Assembly: GCA_010279815.1 (NCBI GenBank)
Contig: QEOQ01000207.1
Location: 1,208,078 to 1,272,077 of the forward strand
DNA length: 64,000 nucleotides
Origin: Brachionus plicatilis
Taxonomy: Eukaryota > Rotifera > Eurotatoria > Ploima > Brachionidae
Direction: 5' to 3'
In this document: positions 14,277 through 25,958 of the stretch, piece after piece
How the letters are laid out: each line of letters starts with the position of its first letter
Position numbering within the stretch: the first letter of the stretch is position 1
Notes under the pieces: generated by a model
The model's database searches: none
Told to the model about the DNA's origin: nothing
The model's input: only the letters and a program-made list of their open reading frames with translations
Program-made: the position numbers and the translations under genes

Positions 14277-14601
14277 GAGGTTGTGAAGTTCGTTTCTATT
14301 CGATATTTTCAATTCAGAGATAATTTAGTTCTATACTGTTTAATCATAAGCAAATTTGCTTAATGCATTAAAACAGGCCTTCAAAATACTCTGCAACTTT
14401 CTAAATTTTGCACGCCATTAAAAAGTATTATAATCAACTGTGCAAGTAAATTGCAGAGTTTTTGCAGAAATATATTTTAGGATAAAGCAAAGTTGCTTAG
14501 ACATTAAGCATTTTTCAGAACTAAATTATTCCTTATAGTAAAGAAGTTATTCAAATTTTTCTGAATTGAAACGATCGAATCGAAATGAACTTCACAACCC
14601 C
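14277..14601. mobile_element. Foldback MITE A, 325 bp, 9-bp TSD
   Basis: Terminal inverted repeats begin GAGGTTGTGAAGTTC on the left and GGGGTTGTGAAGTTC (reverse complement) on the right, with the pairing continuing inward through the CTATTCGAT / CGATTCGAT stretch. The element is bracketed by a perfect 9-bp direct repeat, ATAAAAACT (14268-14276 and 14602-14610). The centre (about 14385-14470) has ACTCTGCAA...TTTTGCAC...GTGCAA...TTGCAGAGTTTTTGCAGAA. This core recurs in the elements at 44913 and 58148. No coding capacity. Confidence 0.85.
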
Positions 14602-14889
14602 ATAAAAACTTCAAAACTTTTAAATTTGAGTTAAAAATTTTAATTTACTTCCGAAAATTAAAAAATAAATACAATAATTTTATATTACAAAAAAGCTTTA
14701 TTTGATTAACTTAGCCCCGTCAGAATTTAGTTTTTAAAAAATTTTATAATTAGGCCTGGTTAATGGTTCATAAATATAAAATGGAATCTGGTGATCACAT
14801 AAACGAACCTTAAGATATGTACAACTGAAAAGCTCAACCAAATTAGAAATTATTTCAACTCAATCTTGAACAACTTTTTGCCTTCTTTC

Positions 14890-15568
14890 CAGAGTTTTTT
14901 AAAAGTTATAAGTCAAGTCCAAGTCCGGAATTTTTTTTTTTCAAAAGTCCGACCAAAGACTTTAATTTTTTTTTGAAAAAAAAAAGTCCAAGTCCAGACT
15001 TTAAAATTTTGAATACTGAAGAATAAATTTATGCTAAAATTGCAAGAAAATTCTGTTATATGGCAAATCTATTGCATTAGACTAAAATAAATTGATTTAA
15101 TTTCTTTTTTTTTATTTATAGAAAAATTTCAAACTTATTTATGAACTTTTTTCTATATGTATTATTTATTTATGATATATGACAACATCATGTGTTTTGC
15201 TACTGATCAAAGTTGTTTAAAAGTTACAAGTCTCAAGTCAAGTCCAAGTCCGGACTTTTTTTTTGTTCTTTCAAAAGTCCGAGCTAAGACTTTAAATTTT
15301 TTTTTTTCTAAAGTCCAAGTCCGGACTATTTTTATAAATTTTCTTTCAAAGTTCCAAGTCAGGCTTTAAAATTTTGAATATTGTGAAGACATTTATGCTA
15401 AAATTGCAAGAAAATTCTGTTATATGGCATATCTATTGCATTAGACAACCCAAGAGTATATAAATTTTTTGATATGAAGCCTGATCTAGCAAATTTAAAA
15501 AAAAAAATCTGGACTTGGCCTTTTTTTAATGACTTGTACTATTTTTTTGGGACTTTTAAACAACTCTG
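14890..15568. mobile_element. hAT-like MITE, 679 bp, 8-bp TSD, internally duplicated
   Basis: The ends are CAGAGTTTTTTAAAAGT and, reading in, GGGACTTTTAAACAACTCTG. Both are flanked by the perfect 8-bp direct repeat CTTCTTTC (14882-14889 and 15569-15576). The inside is built from AAGTCAAGTCC / GGACTT repeats. A module of about 200-240 bp occurs twice (14890-15087 and 15206-15446), sharing for example TTTATGCTAAAATTGCAAG and CTATTGCATTAGAC. 5'-CAG ends with 8-bp TSDs point to hAT mobilisation. Non-coding. Confidence 0.85.
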
Positions 15569-15576
15569 CTTCTTTC

Positions 15577-16329
15577 AGTGAAAATAGGTTTTATCCGTGT
15601 TGGCACCGAACCATTTAATTCATCATTAATGTGCACTAATGTAAGAAAAATAAGTCTTGAAAAAGTTTTTAATTTATCTTATTTTAATTCAAGTGATTCA
15701 ACAAGACTTAGATTTCGAAACTAAAAATAAGCACAGATAAAATATTAAGAAGCTCCGTATGAGACTTGTGAAAAAGTAACTCAAATTTAGGTCGTTGAAA
15801 AAAAATATTTTTTAAATAAAGTTCCATGGTTGTTGGTATTTTGATTGCTAAAGGAACCATATCATCGTAAAAATAGTAAAGATTTAAACACGATTCTTTG
15901 TTTCTGCCATCAAACCCCTTTTAATGAAACCTTTTCGAAGAAAATACAGAGCGTTCCATTTATTGATAAAGAGAGCATACTAGTCAAACATCTTTATATT
16001 AGACTTTTTTTGGTTTTGGTTACCTAAAACCAAGTTTGAGGAAAATAAAAATGCAAACTTTAGATGGGATTTGTAAATTTTCTTTGGAAAAGCGGTCAAA
16101 ATTCGCTTAAAAATGATCGAAAAACTTTTTAAGAATGTTTTTGGAAAAACTCATAGAAGAACTATAAATATCGATTAAATAAAAAAAATAAATAATTTAT
16201 TAATAATCTAAAAAATCCTATTTAAGAAAACAAAAAAATAAAAAAAAATTTAAATAATATATTTCGCAATAAAATGTTTTTATTTATTGATATTTGTTCG
16301 ATAAATTATCAGAACGAACGATTTTATAT
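15577..16329. other. Intergenic
   Basis: AT-rich sequence. The short open frame at 15845-16027 has no recognisable motif and no splice partners. Nothing else supportable. Confidence 0.45.
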
Positions 16330-18235
16330 TCAATTGAATGACTGAGCAACTAGATCTACACTTGGATTAGTAGATATGTTGCATCGTCTTGGATTAATAA
16401 TTGTCTTTAAGTCATAATTAATTCCATAATGATTGCTCAAAATGTTGGTATTCAACCTCTGCTTTCTATCATTCAACACTATTTTATAATCATTCATCTT
16501 AGACAAATTATCTCTAAGCTCTGTTGCTGAACCCCAAACAGCATTGTTATACTTAGCTTGTCTTTTGCAAAAATAACCTTTTAAATTTTTTTACAAATAC
16601 AATATTTACCTATATTTATGATCCATATGATAAGGCTCTATTTCATTTAATTTGGTCTCTAACTGAGTTAAATAAACTTCATTAATCATATCCAACGTTC
16701 CCAATTTTTTCCTGGTATCGCCAATCGCATCACTCAATTGATCAATTTCTCGATTCAGCTAAAAAAATCTTTAGATTTTGAATAGATCTTTTTATTTCTT
16801 ACATCATATTGTCTATCTATCAATTTGGACTGGTAAGCAAGGCCTTTTTCTACTTGGTTTGCAGCTACTTCATGAGTGTCCAGCCATTGTTTGGACATAT
16901 TAAATCCAATTTTGTCAATTGTATCTATTACTTTCCTGTTCATTAAATCAGATTTTTGTACCAAATTGTTGACATCTACTAGTCCTCTCATTGCCAGTTT
17001 GAACCAATCATCTATTTTCATAGGTCTTTAAGAACAAATAATAAAAATGCACAAAATTTTATTAAAGCTAACAATTTAGCAGTATTTTTAATGTATCCGT
17101 TTGAGTCACGTAGGTATGCTGTTTCATAGGCTTTAGTGTGTAGCTTGTGCATTAATATTACCTTAGCTTCTTCGAAAATTTCCTCCAAATTGTTATAGGC
17201 ATAAGATTCAAGTGAACTTGAAATTGAAAATTTTATTTTTATCTAAATTCTGTTTAATTTTTGTACTTTAAAACATTTTGAGCTTCTTTTAAAACTTGAT
17301 TAGCCAATTCTCTACACTTGTTCATCACTAGGTTGTCCTTGAAGCATTTTTTAATTATAAGTAACTCTAAAATTTTTTATCTTTACTCTATGTATAGACT
17401 CTTCTGTAGATTTATAAGCATCTCTCTCAGAAGTGGGTCTTAAACCGCGGTCCCAAATATTCCTGTCGATTATTCGTTGCCCGTAAATAAAATTGTCTGA
17501 ATTTTTTTTCAATTCAGTGGCATTGCAGTGCAATTTGTTATAAGACAACATAATACTCTCAATAGCTGAAATTAGTTCTGTAAAAAGCTGTCCTGTTTTA
17601 TCTAAATTGTTCACATCACCAGAATAAGTTTCAAAAACATTTCTCGAATTTATATCATGACTTTTATTGCGCATATAATCTCCTAGTTCCATCAAACAAG
17701 CCTATTTTTTTTTAAAAATTTTTAATTTTTTTTATTCTAACTAACAAATACTTACGACAACATCTCTAAAATGCACAGTTCCTGTCTTGAGCCACCTCTT
17801 GCTCACAAAATGGTCATTCATATTTTGATTTAAGTGCTCTTCTTGGTAAATTGAAGCATGGTCGGGCTTTGCTACCGGAGGTACTGTGACATTGTACATA
17901 AAATCAAGTTTTGTACGGGCTGGAGCTGTGTGAATTGGTCGATGAAGAACATTGTCTTGGCTCGTTCGGTAGTTGTTCGAATAATTATCAGTAAGTTTAT
18001 TAGCCATAAAGGATTCACTGGTCAAATTTTGATAAGACGGACTTACGAATGACTTGACGTTTTTTTTGCCTAAAATTGGCTCATTATTTTTCAGGAAGCC
18101 AATGTTGCCATTATGAGCCAGCAAGTTACCGTGGCTTTTTCCCAAATTGTATTCAGCTTGGTATGTTGAGAATATTTTCTCATCATCCGGATTTAATGTT
18201 TTACTCTTCTGGATGGTTGTTCGTGGTTGCAACAT
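16330..18235 (-). CDS. Tektin-like coiled-coil protein (possibly TEKTL1/CCDC105-like)
   Basis: Seven exons join in phase: 18235-17756, 17701-17387, 17337-17267, 17216-17073, 17025-16803, 16758-16610 and 16561-16330. They give 537 residues, with introns of 44-59 bp. The N-terminal 160 residues are Asn/Ser-rich and low in predicted structure, ending KRWLKTGTVHFRDVV. The rest is helical, with long heptad-like segments (LNREIDQLSDAIGDTRKKLGT, LTQLETKLNEIEPYHM). A repeated filament-like layout, plus a C-terminal LNTNILSNHYGINYDLKTI segment loosely like the end of CCDC105, suggests a tektin-family axonemal microtubule inner protein. The classic tektin RPNVELCRD nonapeptide is not seen. The start ATG is the first after an upstream T/A tract. 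The gene model is strong; the family call is weak. Confidence 0.6.
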
Positions 18236-19138
18236 GCTATGGTAGAAAAAATTTTTTTTTTTAGAAATTTTACAGTAACACTCGATAGAATTAAAATTTT
18301 CCAAAGCTAAAAAAAGTTGTCATAGATACAGTAGTTTTTGAAATTAAGATTTTAAAAGATTTTAAAACATGTAATCAATTCAAAAAAGCTATTTGCTGTT
18401 GTGCTGAAAATTGGAAATCAATTAGAGAAATGTTAAATAAATTATCGAAATAATTTAAAAATTCATTTTTAGATTTAAATTTAAAAAAAAGTATTTTTTT
18501 AATCGAATAAAAGACTCATAAAATAAATTTCTCAAAAACATGATTTTTGGTCATTTTTATTAAAAATTTTAATTTTAAGATCAACAAAGTCACGCTAAAA
18601 AAGAAAACTAAATAAAGATTTATCAAAATTAAAAATTTTTTAGATTATTTCCTTTTTTTCAGATAGATTTAAATGAAGAACAATATTTAATTTATAAAAA
18701 AAATTAATTTTTACATGAAAATAAATAGATAGATAAAATTAAATCAAATTTATAAATAATTTCATTTTTATTTTCGCCAAGTAAATGAACAAAATTGAGT
18801 AAACAAAAACTTAATAAACTAATGGTTTAATTATTTGTTTGGTTTCAATTTAAAATTCAACGAACTAAGAAATTTGGCTTATTGTTTCAGTATCGATAAT
18901 TTAAAAAATTGTGTTTTAAATTAAAAAATGGAAAAAATTTTAATTAAATTTATTTCGAAATACATAAGCTGGTAATTTCGAAAAATTGACAAAAAATTTA
19001 TCTATGTCAATTGAAATTTATTTCAAATAATTAATAAATGTTGAAAATTTTTGTTAACATGAATTACGATTTGCGTGAGCATTTTAAATTCTATCTTTTA
19101 AAATTAATTACAATTTTGATTGCTCATGTTTTATATTA
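18236..19138. other. Intergenic between tektin-like gene and SEH1
   Basis: 900 bp of A/T runs; no exon, repeat end or RNA gene recognised. It contains the promoter of the tektin-like gene and the 3' flank of SEH1. Confidence 0.45.
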
Positions 19139-20381
19139 TTAATATTTAGCTCCAGTTTTGGCGTTCGGAGCTTCGAATGTTTTAGGAAACGCAAGTGAAA
19201 GTTTAATATTTTGGTCTGTAAATGGAGATCGAGAATCGCCATTTATAGTAGCAAAACATTTCCATTCAGAGATGTTATCTAAAAATTTTTTCTCAAAAAC
19301 TTTAATAAATTTATCAATTTTAGACAAAAATTACTTTTCCAAAGTTTCACTTTTCTATCATCACTTGCAGAAGCCAAAACCGAACCAACAGTGTTCCAAC
19401 AAACTCTCCAAATCTAGTGTCAAATCGATTAGACATGAAAAAGGTTTAAGAAAATGATTTAAATATTTACTGAAGCTTCGCTTTCCAATTTAATTGTATT
19501 TACTTGGTACCTGTAAGGCTCTCGACTTTTAAATTGAATTTAAAATGAAATGTGATCTGATAGATAAATAATTCTTACGGCATTGATTTAATAGTGCAAA
19601 TAAGCAAAGATTTAGAGGCAATTGCCAAGGTATGGTACAATTTTCCTACTGAAGGGGCAAAAGCAAGAGATCTAATAGGGTCAGTGCAAACTTGGGCTCG
19701 TTCTATTTTAGCATATTGCCTGGTGTTTTCATTATGTTCAAAAATAATTAATTTTTCCGAAGTTGGATTTGTTTCATCTGATCCCAAAGCTAGTAGAATG
19801 GGCAACTTAAAACAAGTGCTCCAGCTACAGGAACTGCAAGAACTCATATTTGTTCTTAAATCTGGATGAATAATGCTCCAAACATTCGAATTAATGATGT
19901 CATTACATTCATAAATTTTCACTTCTCCGCTCTGACTGCATAAAACCAGCTGCAAACCCAAATATTTTGGTGCAAATTTTAGATCTGTAATTGTGGATCG
20001 TGAGTCATGTAGAGCCAAACGCTTGACCCAACCATTTTGAGTTGATCGGCCAGTGCCGAAACAAGTTTCTTCATATATCCAAACCACTCTGTCAAACGCA
20101 ACTGCGAGCAAATTTCCGAATTCGGGATGGGCCCAGGCTACTTTTTGTAAACCAGAATTATGCTTTTAAATTCAAAAGGATGCAAGTATTCAAAAATGGA
20201 AAAGTTTCTATCATACCCTCAGTTCCTCTTTAAAAACCCATTCATTGTTTTCGTTAATATTCCATATTTTTACAGTTTGGTCTAATGAAGCAGTGGCAAC
20301 TCGCTTCCCATAAAAATCAAATGCTATGTCCTGAATTAGATCTTTATGGTCGGTGTGAATTTGTTTTAAAGACGAATTCAT
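19139..20381 (-). CDS. SEH1L: Nucleoporin SEH1 (WD-repeat, Y-complex / GATOR2)
   Basis: This is a beta-propeller subunit shared by the nuclear pore Y-complex and the GATOR2 mTORC1 regulator. Five exons join in phase: 20381-20217, 20162-19579, 19510-19471, 19413-19335 and 19278-19139. They give 335 residues (human about 360), with introns of 54-68 bp. Diagnostic segments are TDHKDLIQDIAFDFYGKRVATASLDQTVKIW, VAWAHPEFGNLLAVAFDR, GWVKRLALHDSRSTITDLKFAPKYLGL, FEHNENTRQYAKIE and IWRVCWNTVGSVLASASDDRKVKLWK, each directly comparable to human SEH1. The C-terminus is short and lacks the Ser/Gly-rich extension of the vertebrate protein. Sense-strand ORFs over this locus are shadows. Confidence 0.95.
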
Positions 20382-21475
20382 TTGATTTTAGTTAAAATGT
20401 TGTTTTTTAAATCAGATTTTTTTTCGAATAATAATAATAAAAAATTTGAATAATTATACTTGAATTTTAGTCCAAATAAGTGCAAAATAAAGTAAGAATT
20501 TTGAATTTTTTTCGAATATTTTTGTTAGTTTCAAAATTTGAATTTTTTCTAAATAAAATTCATAAATTTATCAAAATAATTTTGACTTAACAAACAAGCG
20601 TTCGCTAGATAAATTTAAGAGATATTATTTTTTCTTCTTAAAATTGATTTTTAAGAATTTTATTTACTCTTTTTAAAATTTTATTTTGATATTCGCATAT
20701 CATGAATGGGTCAAATTTAAGCTACCTTTTGATTTGCTCATCTTAATTTGGATACGCCACATCTTAAACTTTTATAAACTAAGATAAAATAACAAATAAC
20801 TAAAAGAAAAATTTTTATTTTATACGATATTTACTGAAAAAAAATATTCTTGATTATATAGTTCCATTAAATGAATTAGATTAAGATCTTGAGTAATAAA
20901 TTGGTAAGACCGAACAAGTTCGATAAAAAAGTTCTTATACTCAATTTCATTATGAGGCTTAAAATTACTTGAAAGATTCTGAGTCGATTCGGAAAGATTA
21001 AAAATTCTTATCTCAATTATTTAGACTAAATTAAATAAGAAAAAATTCAAGAATTTAAAATCTTAAGCAAAAATTTAGATTTTTACAAAGAAATAAAAAT
21101 ATTCTTTTATCAAGAAAAATATCTCACGAACTGCTTTAAGATTTTTATAAGATCTGTTGTTGTAATTGAATTAAAATGGGAAATTTTTCAAGAACATTTT
21201 AATTTATTCAATTTGGTTCTAAACCCATAGGCCAAATTTTACCGAGATCTTACATAAGATCATGATAAGATTTTTATTAAGTTCTATAAATAAGAATTTT
21301 AATTAAAATAAGAAATTTTTCAATAACTTGTGTTAAATCTTTAGTTTGATTTTTAGATAAATCAAGATTTTTTTAATATCCAAAAAAATTAAAAAATTCA
21401 AAAATAATAAGTTAACTAAAATAAATTAAAAAGTTTAACAATAAAACAAAAAAAAATCTAATTATAATTATATTT
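20382..21475. other. Intergenic, upstream of SEH1
   Basis: AT-rich sequence. Bases 20880-21350 contain recurring AAGATCTTA / TAAGATC words in both orientations that could be an eroded palindromic element, but no terminal repeats or duplication could be fixed. Confidence 0.35.
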
Positions 21476-21479
21476 TTTT

Positions 21480-21645
21480 CTGTAATATTTTCTTCTTCTT
21501 CCTCTCCATATCTTCTTCCTCTCCATAATCTTCATCCTGGTCATTTTCGTCTGTTCTTTCTCTTCATTGATTTCATCTTTGTCATCATTTGCCACTTCAA
21601 CTTATTCTTCTTTATTCTTCGTTGTCTTCATATTCTTTGTATTGG
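21480..21645 (-). mobile_element. Acidic-tail remnant of the IS1595/Merlin-type element
   Basis: Read on the minus strand this is a GAA/GAT-rich stretch coding Glu/Asp/Lys runs. It includes AAGAAGAATAAGTTGAAG followed shortly by GGCAAATG. It closely parallels GAAGAAGAATAAGTTGAGG...GCAATG at about 34866-34890 in the transposase locus, including the shared TAA. It may be a fragment of the same family; simple-sequence convergence is possible. Confidence 0.4.
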
Positions 21646-21649
21646 TTTT

Positions 21650-22845
21650 TTGCTTGTTTTGATTATTTTAGTGAAAATATTTAACGAAATCTCATTAAAT
21701 GTTGTCCCAACTATTGTCGAATTTTTATCTAATGAAGGTGTTTTTACTAATAATCCTCATTTTGGGGCTATTGCCATTTATATGATTTTAGATTTGATTT
21801 TTACTTGCGGAATTTTTAATTTTAACAATGAATTTTTTAAAAAAATTTTAAGTCTGCCTATAGGGAGTAAGTGTGGTCCATCTGTGGCTAATTTGTATTT
21901 ATTTATTCTTGAGAAGCATTGGATCTCTTTAAATTCTAATTTTATTTTTTACAAAAGATTTATAGATGATATATTTATAGCTTCCCCTTTTGAAATTAAA
22001 ATTGAAGACTTAACTTTTCTATTTATTTATTTAAAATTAAATATTTCAAATGAAAAATCAATACTTTTTTTAGACCTAAAAATTACCTTTGAACAGCTTT
22101 TAAAGAAATTAATTTTTGATCTTTATATAAAGCCTACTAATTCTTGTTCTTACTTGATGCCTATCTCAAATCACCCGAAACATATATTTGATAATATCCC
22201 AATATCTACAATAGAATAAGGATAATTTGTTCATATTTTAAAGATTATTTAGCTCATTCACAAAATTTACTAATTCAGTTAGTTAAACAAGGCCATAATT
22301 TTAATAAAATATCAGGTATATGTAGGAATTTGGCTGTCAAAGATAGATCTGAATTACTTCCTTATAAAAATAAAATTAATGAACAAAAAGATAACCTAAA
22401 ATTTTTTTTTAAATATGATAATAATTTTTCAAATTTAAAGAAATTAATATATGAATCATTTACTAAGGTGGAAAAATATTCCAATTTTATAAAAGATAAA
22501 AACCTCCTGGTTGTAAATAGAATAGATAAAAATATTGTTTCACTTTTTGTATTAAATTTTAAAATTGACCAGAAACCTAATTATTATTCAAAAAAATGCT
22601 ATCTAACTAATTGTAATATTTGTCAGTTTTCTTATGAAAGTAGCTTTATTAAATATAAAAATTTTTATATTCCATTTTTAACTAATTCAAATTGCGATTC
22701 AATAGGGATTATTTATTTTATTAAGTGCAGAAAATGTAATATATATTATATTGGAGAATCTTCTAGATGTGCTAAAAATAGAATATCGGAACACTTGTAT
22801 TCAGTAAGAAAATTTAATAAAGATTTGAGAAAATCACTTAGCAAT
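21650..22845 (+). pseudogene. Penelope-like retroelement: RT plus GIY-YIG endonuclease, 5'-truncated and frameshifted
   Basis: A first open stretch (to 22219) carries reverse transcriptase blocks: LPIGSKCGPSVANLYLF, the YxDD-type box FIDDIF, then LDLKITF and DLYIKPTNSCSYL. Near 22213 the reading continues in another frame as RIRIICSYFKDYL..., through the second open stretch, to the nuclease motif CNIYYIGESSRCAKNRISEHL (about 22735-22800). This is the GIY-YIG domain at the C-terminus, as in EN-plus Penelope-like elements. There is no 5' RT part; upstream is low-complexity sequence, so the copy is truncated as well as frameshifted. It ends at an ATA-repeat where a LINE fragment in the opposite orientation begins. 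Confidence 0.85.
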
Positions 22846-22854
22846 TATAAAATA

Positions 22855-23230
22855 ATAATAATAATAATAAATAAAGCTATGATGTGGACAACCACCCGAA
22901 ATGGGTTTTTAAGACCCATTGTAATAGCTTTTTAAATCTAATTTATCTAGTTTATTTTTAAATTGATTAATAGTATTTGAGTCAATTATCTCTTTTGGTA
23001 GACGATTCCAAACACTTGACACTCTGTTAACAAAAAAATTGTGACGTTGTTCGCAGTTTTTCAGCAGCTGTCTTTCTATAATAAAATCATGAAATCTCGG
23101 CCCTTGTCTTAGTCAATTCGAAGAATCGTTTTTGAATATAATAGGATTGTACCAGTTGATCTTATCAAAACCCTTGACAAGTGTTCTGAAGTTGCTATTC
23201 ATTTTAACATAATTGGTCAGAAAAAAGAAT
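22855..23230 (-). pseudogene. LINE (non-LTR) reverse transcriptase C-terminus and 3' tail
   Basis: The minus strand reads FFELTKTR, then after a frame change RQLLKNCEQRHNFFVNRVSS, VWNRLPKEIIDS and NQFKNKLDKLDLKSYYNGS followed by TAA. This is the usual C-terminal end of a CR1/Jockey-like RT ORF. Only a short 3' segment and an (AAT/ATT)n tail at 22848-22875 follow, abutting the Penelope-like copy tail to tail. A degenerate, 5'-truncated copy. Confidence 0.75.
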
Positions 23231-24242
23231 ATTTTATTTTTTATATATTTAAATCAGATCTAAGTGATGATTTAATTCGTAAATCGACTGAAACAGATTT
23301 GATACACTTTTTTTTAAGTTTAAAATTAGCTATGATAAATGTAAAAATACCAAAAATAGAAAATATTAAAACTTTGACTTTTTTATAAAAATGTAAATAA
23401 AATATTGAAATTAGTTTAGAATTTTGAAAAAACTTTTTTTGTTATTATATTTTATAAAGAATAATTTCTTATTAAATATTTCTCTCTAAAAAATTATGTA
23501 ATTTTATGTTGAAAAATTTTATTAAATCTGTATTGAGATACATTTTTTTTAAATCTAGAGGAAGATATTGTTTAGATGAATTTTTATTAAAATTGAAGTA
23601 AGCTTATTAACTAGAGTAAAGGTTATTAAAACAGCTGTTTTTTAATTAAAAATAGCAGTTTAAAAAAATTCTTCGCCTTGAATATTTGAACATTTGAACA
23701 AGATTTTGTAAAAAAAACTGTTTATTAAAGAGAAAAATGAATTAAAATATTATATATATAAATTCAACGGTAATTTTAGTATAAAAAATAACATATAAAA
23801 TAATTTGGAGAAACGAACTTTAAAGTGTAATCTCTCTAGTATGAATTGAATTATGAATTTTCAATAAAATTTTCAATACAAAAAAGGAATAAATGTTTTA
23901 AAATTAGCCTAAACTAATTTTTCAAATAAACAAGGTTAATCTGAAGACAAAAAACTTAGTTTCATTTACTGAAAAAGTTGGCATTGTTAATTTTAAAACA
24001 TTGAATGTAACAAAACAGCTAATACAATTTACAAAACCAATTTTGGGCTTCAAAAAAAAAGTTACTAAAACTTTTATATCTAATTCTGATGTTCTAAAAC
24101 CAAAAAATTATATCAAATCTTCTTTTTAAGCTTTGAAAACTTGAATGAAATTTCACATTAATAAAATAAATAAAATTTTAATTAAAAAACCATGTACATA
24201 TAAAGCAATAATTAACAATATTTTTTTTTGCAAATAGACATT
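23231..24242. other. Intergenic
   Basis: AT-rich sequence without a recognised exon; one short (AT)n run near 23751. Nothing else supportable. Confidence 0.4.
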
Positions 24243-25127
24243 TTACTGGATAACATATACTTTTAAACCATTCATTTGTTTCGAAGAATTTTGTGGATAG
24301 AAAACTTGATCGTTAATTTCACACATCTTACCACTAAAACCCTTTAAAAAAACAAAAAGAATGAGAAGTTGGTAATAAAATTTTTTTTTAAAAAGCTAAA
24401 TTTTTTTTAAAGACAAATTTCGAATGATTTTGAGAGGGAAAATCTTCCAAAGATAATTTTATTATAAAGTACATTTTTCGACAATTTGTCGCATTTGATG
24501 TTAAAAATGTTTGATAATTAAAAATTATTTTTTTTCGTGGAATTTGTTCATTTATCTTTAAAAAAATATTTTCTATTTTTTTATCAAATTTTTTAAAGAA
24601 AAATCGATAATTTCACAATTAGATAGATCTGTAAATTTTATTTTCTTACTTTTAAACACTCACAATAAAATACATTACGATAAACATGAATTTTTCCTAA
24701 AAAATATAAAAATTAAAATTTTGATGTTGGTACGGTGATCTTATGTTTCCTTCAGAAAACATTTAAATAAGATTAAATTAAGAATTTCATATTTAAAATT
24801 TTTAAAAAAATGAGAAGAAGACAATCAACTTTATTTTGTTTAAAAAAATCATGTTTACCAAAAAAATAAGGGAATTAATTAATGTAGTTAGATTGAATTA
24901 AGACTACATTAAATTCACAAAACTTTTTTGTAAACATAATACTTTTAACAAAATAAAGTTCATTGTAATTTTTTTTAGAAATAAAAAAAATTTTACAAAT
25001 TTAAATACAAATTACCTCCGTTTTCACAATGAAATACTTTTTCAAATTTTCTAGGCTTGTAAAGAATCATACAAAAATTTGGTCCAAAAAAATTTATAAA
25101 AATTAAAAGCCAAATTGATAAATGCAT
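24243..25127 (-). CDS. Small secreted single-EGF-domain peptide (family copy 1)
   Basis: Three exons join in phase: 25127-25016, 24696-24650 and 24341-24243, giving 85 residues. The first ~20 residues are hydrophobic after MHLSIWLLIFINFF, a signal-peptide look. The body is one EGF-like module, HCENGG-KIHVYRNVFYCECLK-GFSGKMCEI, with the C..C.C.....C pattern of the C-terminal half of an EGF domain. About 20 residues follow to the stop. Introns are phase 1 after GG and phase 0 after the CEC segment, the same positions as in the gene at 32135, whose middle exon is also exactly 47 nt. The partner or receptor is unknown. The ORFs are too short to flag a gene on their own; the evidence is the EGF pattern plus matching splice sites. 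Confidence 0.65.
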
Positions 25128-25487
25128 TCTTTAATCATCTATTATTAATAACACAATCAATCTTAAGGAGAATTGAAAAAATCATTAGTTATAATTTTTT
25201 AAATTCTCCTTTATATATATTTAATCTCGAAATTTATTTTACTGATAAAAATAACCTAGATGTTTAAATCATCAATTTTTATCAAAATACCAGATAAATT
25301 ATTATCCTTTTATTCATTTTATATTATGATGTTAAAAAACCATCTAGGTCATCACACTACCAAATCGTTTATTTTGTCAAACTTTTTATTTTTTATTTTG
25401 TGATTTAAATAACATTAGTACGAATTTAATCATTTAATTTTATTCAAAGATAATTTAAATGAAATATTTGTTTAACTAGTGCAAAAA

Positions 25488-25958
25488 CTATCTATTGTAT
25501 TCGTCTTCTAAACACCTGTTGACCACTTGCAATAAATTCATGTTTTCAAGAGCGGCTGCAACCCTCTCTTTATCTGCGAGCTGTTTGTTAATTGCTGTTT
25601 CACTAGCATGTGTACCTTCTTTTATGGAAACCTCTGTCTTGAAATTAGTAGGTAATGACCTAAGTAATTTGACTTTGATCGATAAACCTATCAATGTAGC
25701 CATGCTACAATGCGGTATTGTTGGCGTGAATTCCACTCTGCACGTAGAGGATTTATTATCTATTTTGACTGAATCAATGTCGAGTACATTTAGCTCTTCA
25801 AGAGTTAAAGGATGTTCGGGATCTTGGAGATTTCGAATGATGTCAAATACTTCCCTTTCATCTATCATGTCTTCATAATTGTTATCATAGTCAGTTTCTG
25901 ATACTGTTCTTTCTTCTAATCGTTGGTAAACCGATGGATTAATATTTTCAACAACCAT
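25488..25958 (-). CDS. CIAO2B: Cytosolic iron-sulfur assembly component 2B (MIP18)
   Basis: This is a subunit of the CIA targeting complex that hands Fe-S clusters to cytosolic and nuclear apoproteins, with CIAO1 and MMS19. It is a single exon of 156 residues (human 163). The DUF59/MIP18 fold is almost unchanged: [20 protein letters not shown] with the reactive Cys, [10 protein letters not shown], then [20 protein letters not shown] and [18 protein letters not shown]. The N-terminus with [24 protein letters not shown] is also typical. The ATG at 25958 opens the conserved N-terminus (NINPSVYQR). No intron is seen. The plus-strand ORF over it is a shadow. Confidence 0.97.
   Translation of the reverse strand: MVVENINPSVYQRLEERTVSETDYDNNYEDMIDEREVFDIIRNLQDPEHPLTLEELNVLDIDSVKIDNKSSTCRVEFTPTIPHCSMATLIGLSIKVKLLRSLPTNFKTEVSIKEGTHASETAINKQLADKERVAAALENMNLLQVVNRCLEDEYNR

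Noticed and set aside
21480..21645. Acidic minus-strand protein gene
   Set aside because: Interrupted by stops and made of GAA/GAT repeats; treated as a transposon-tail remnant.
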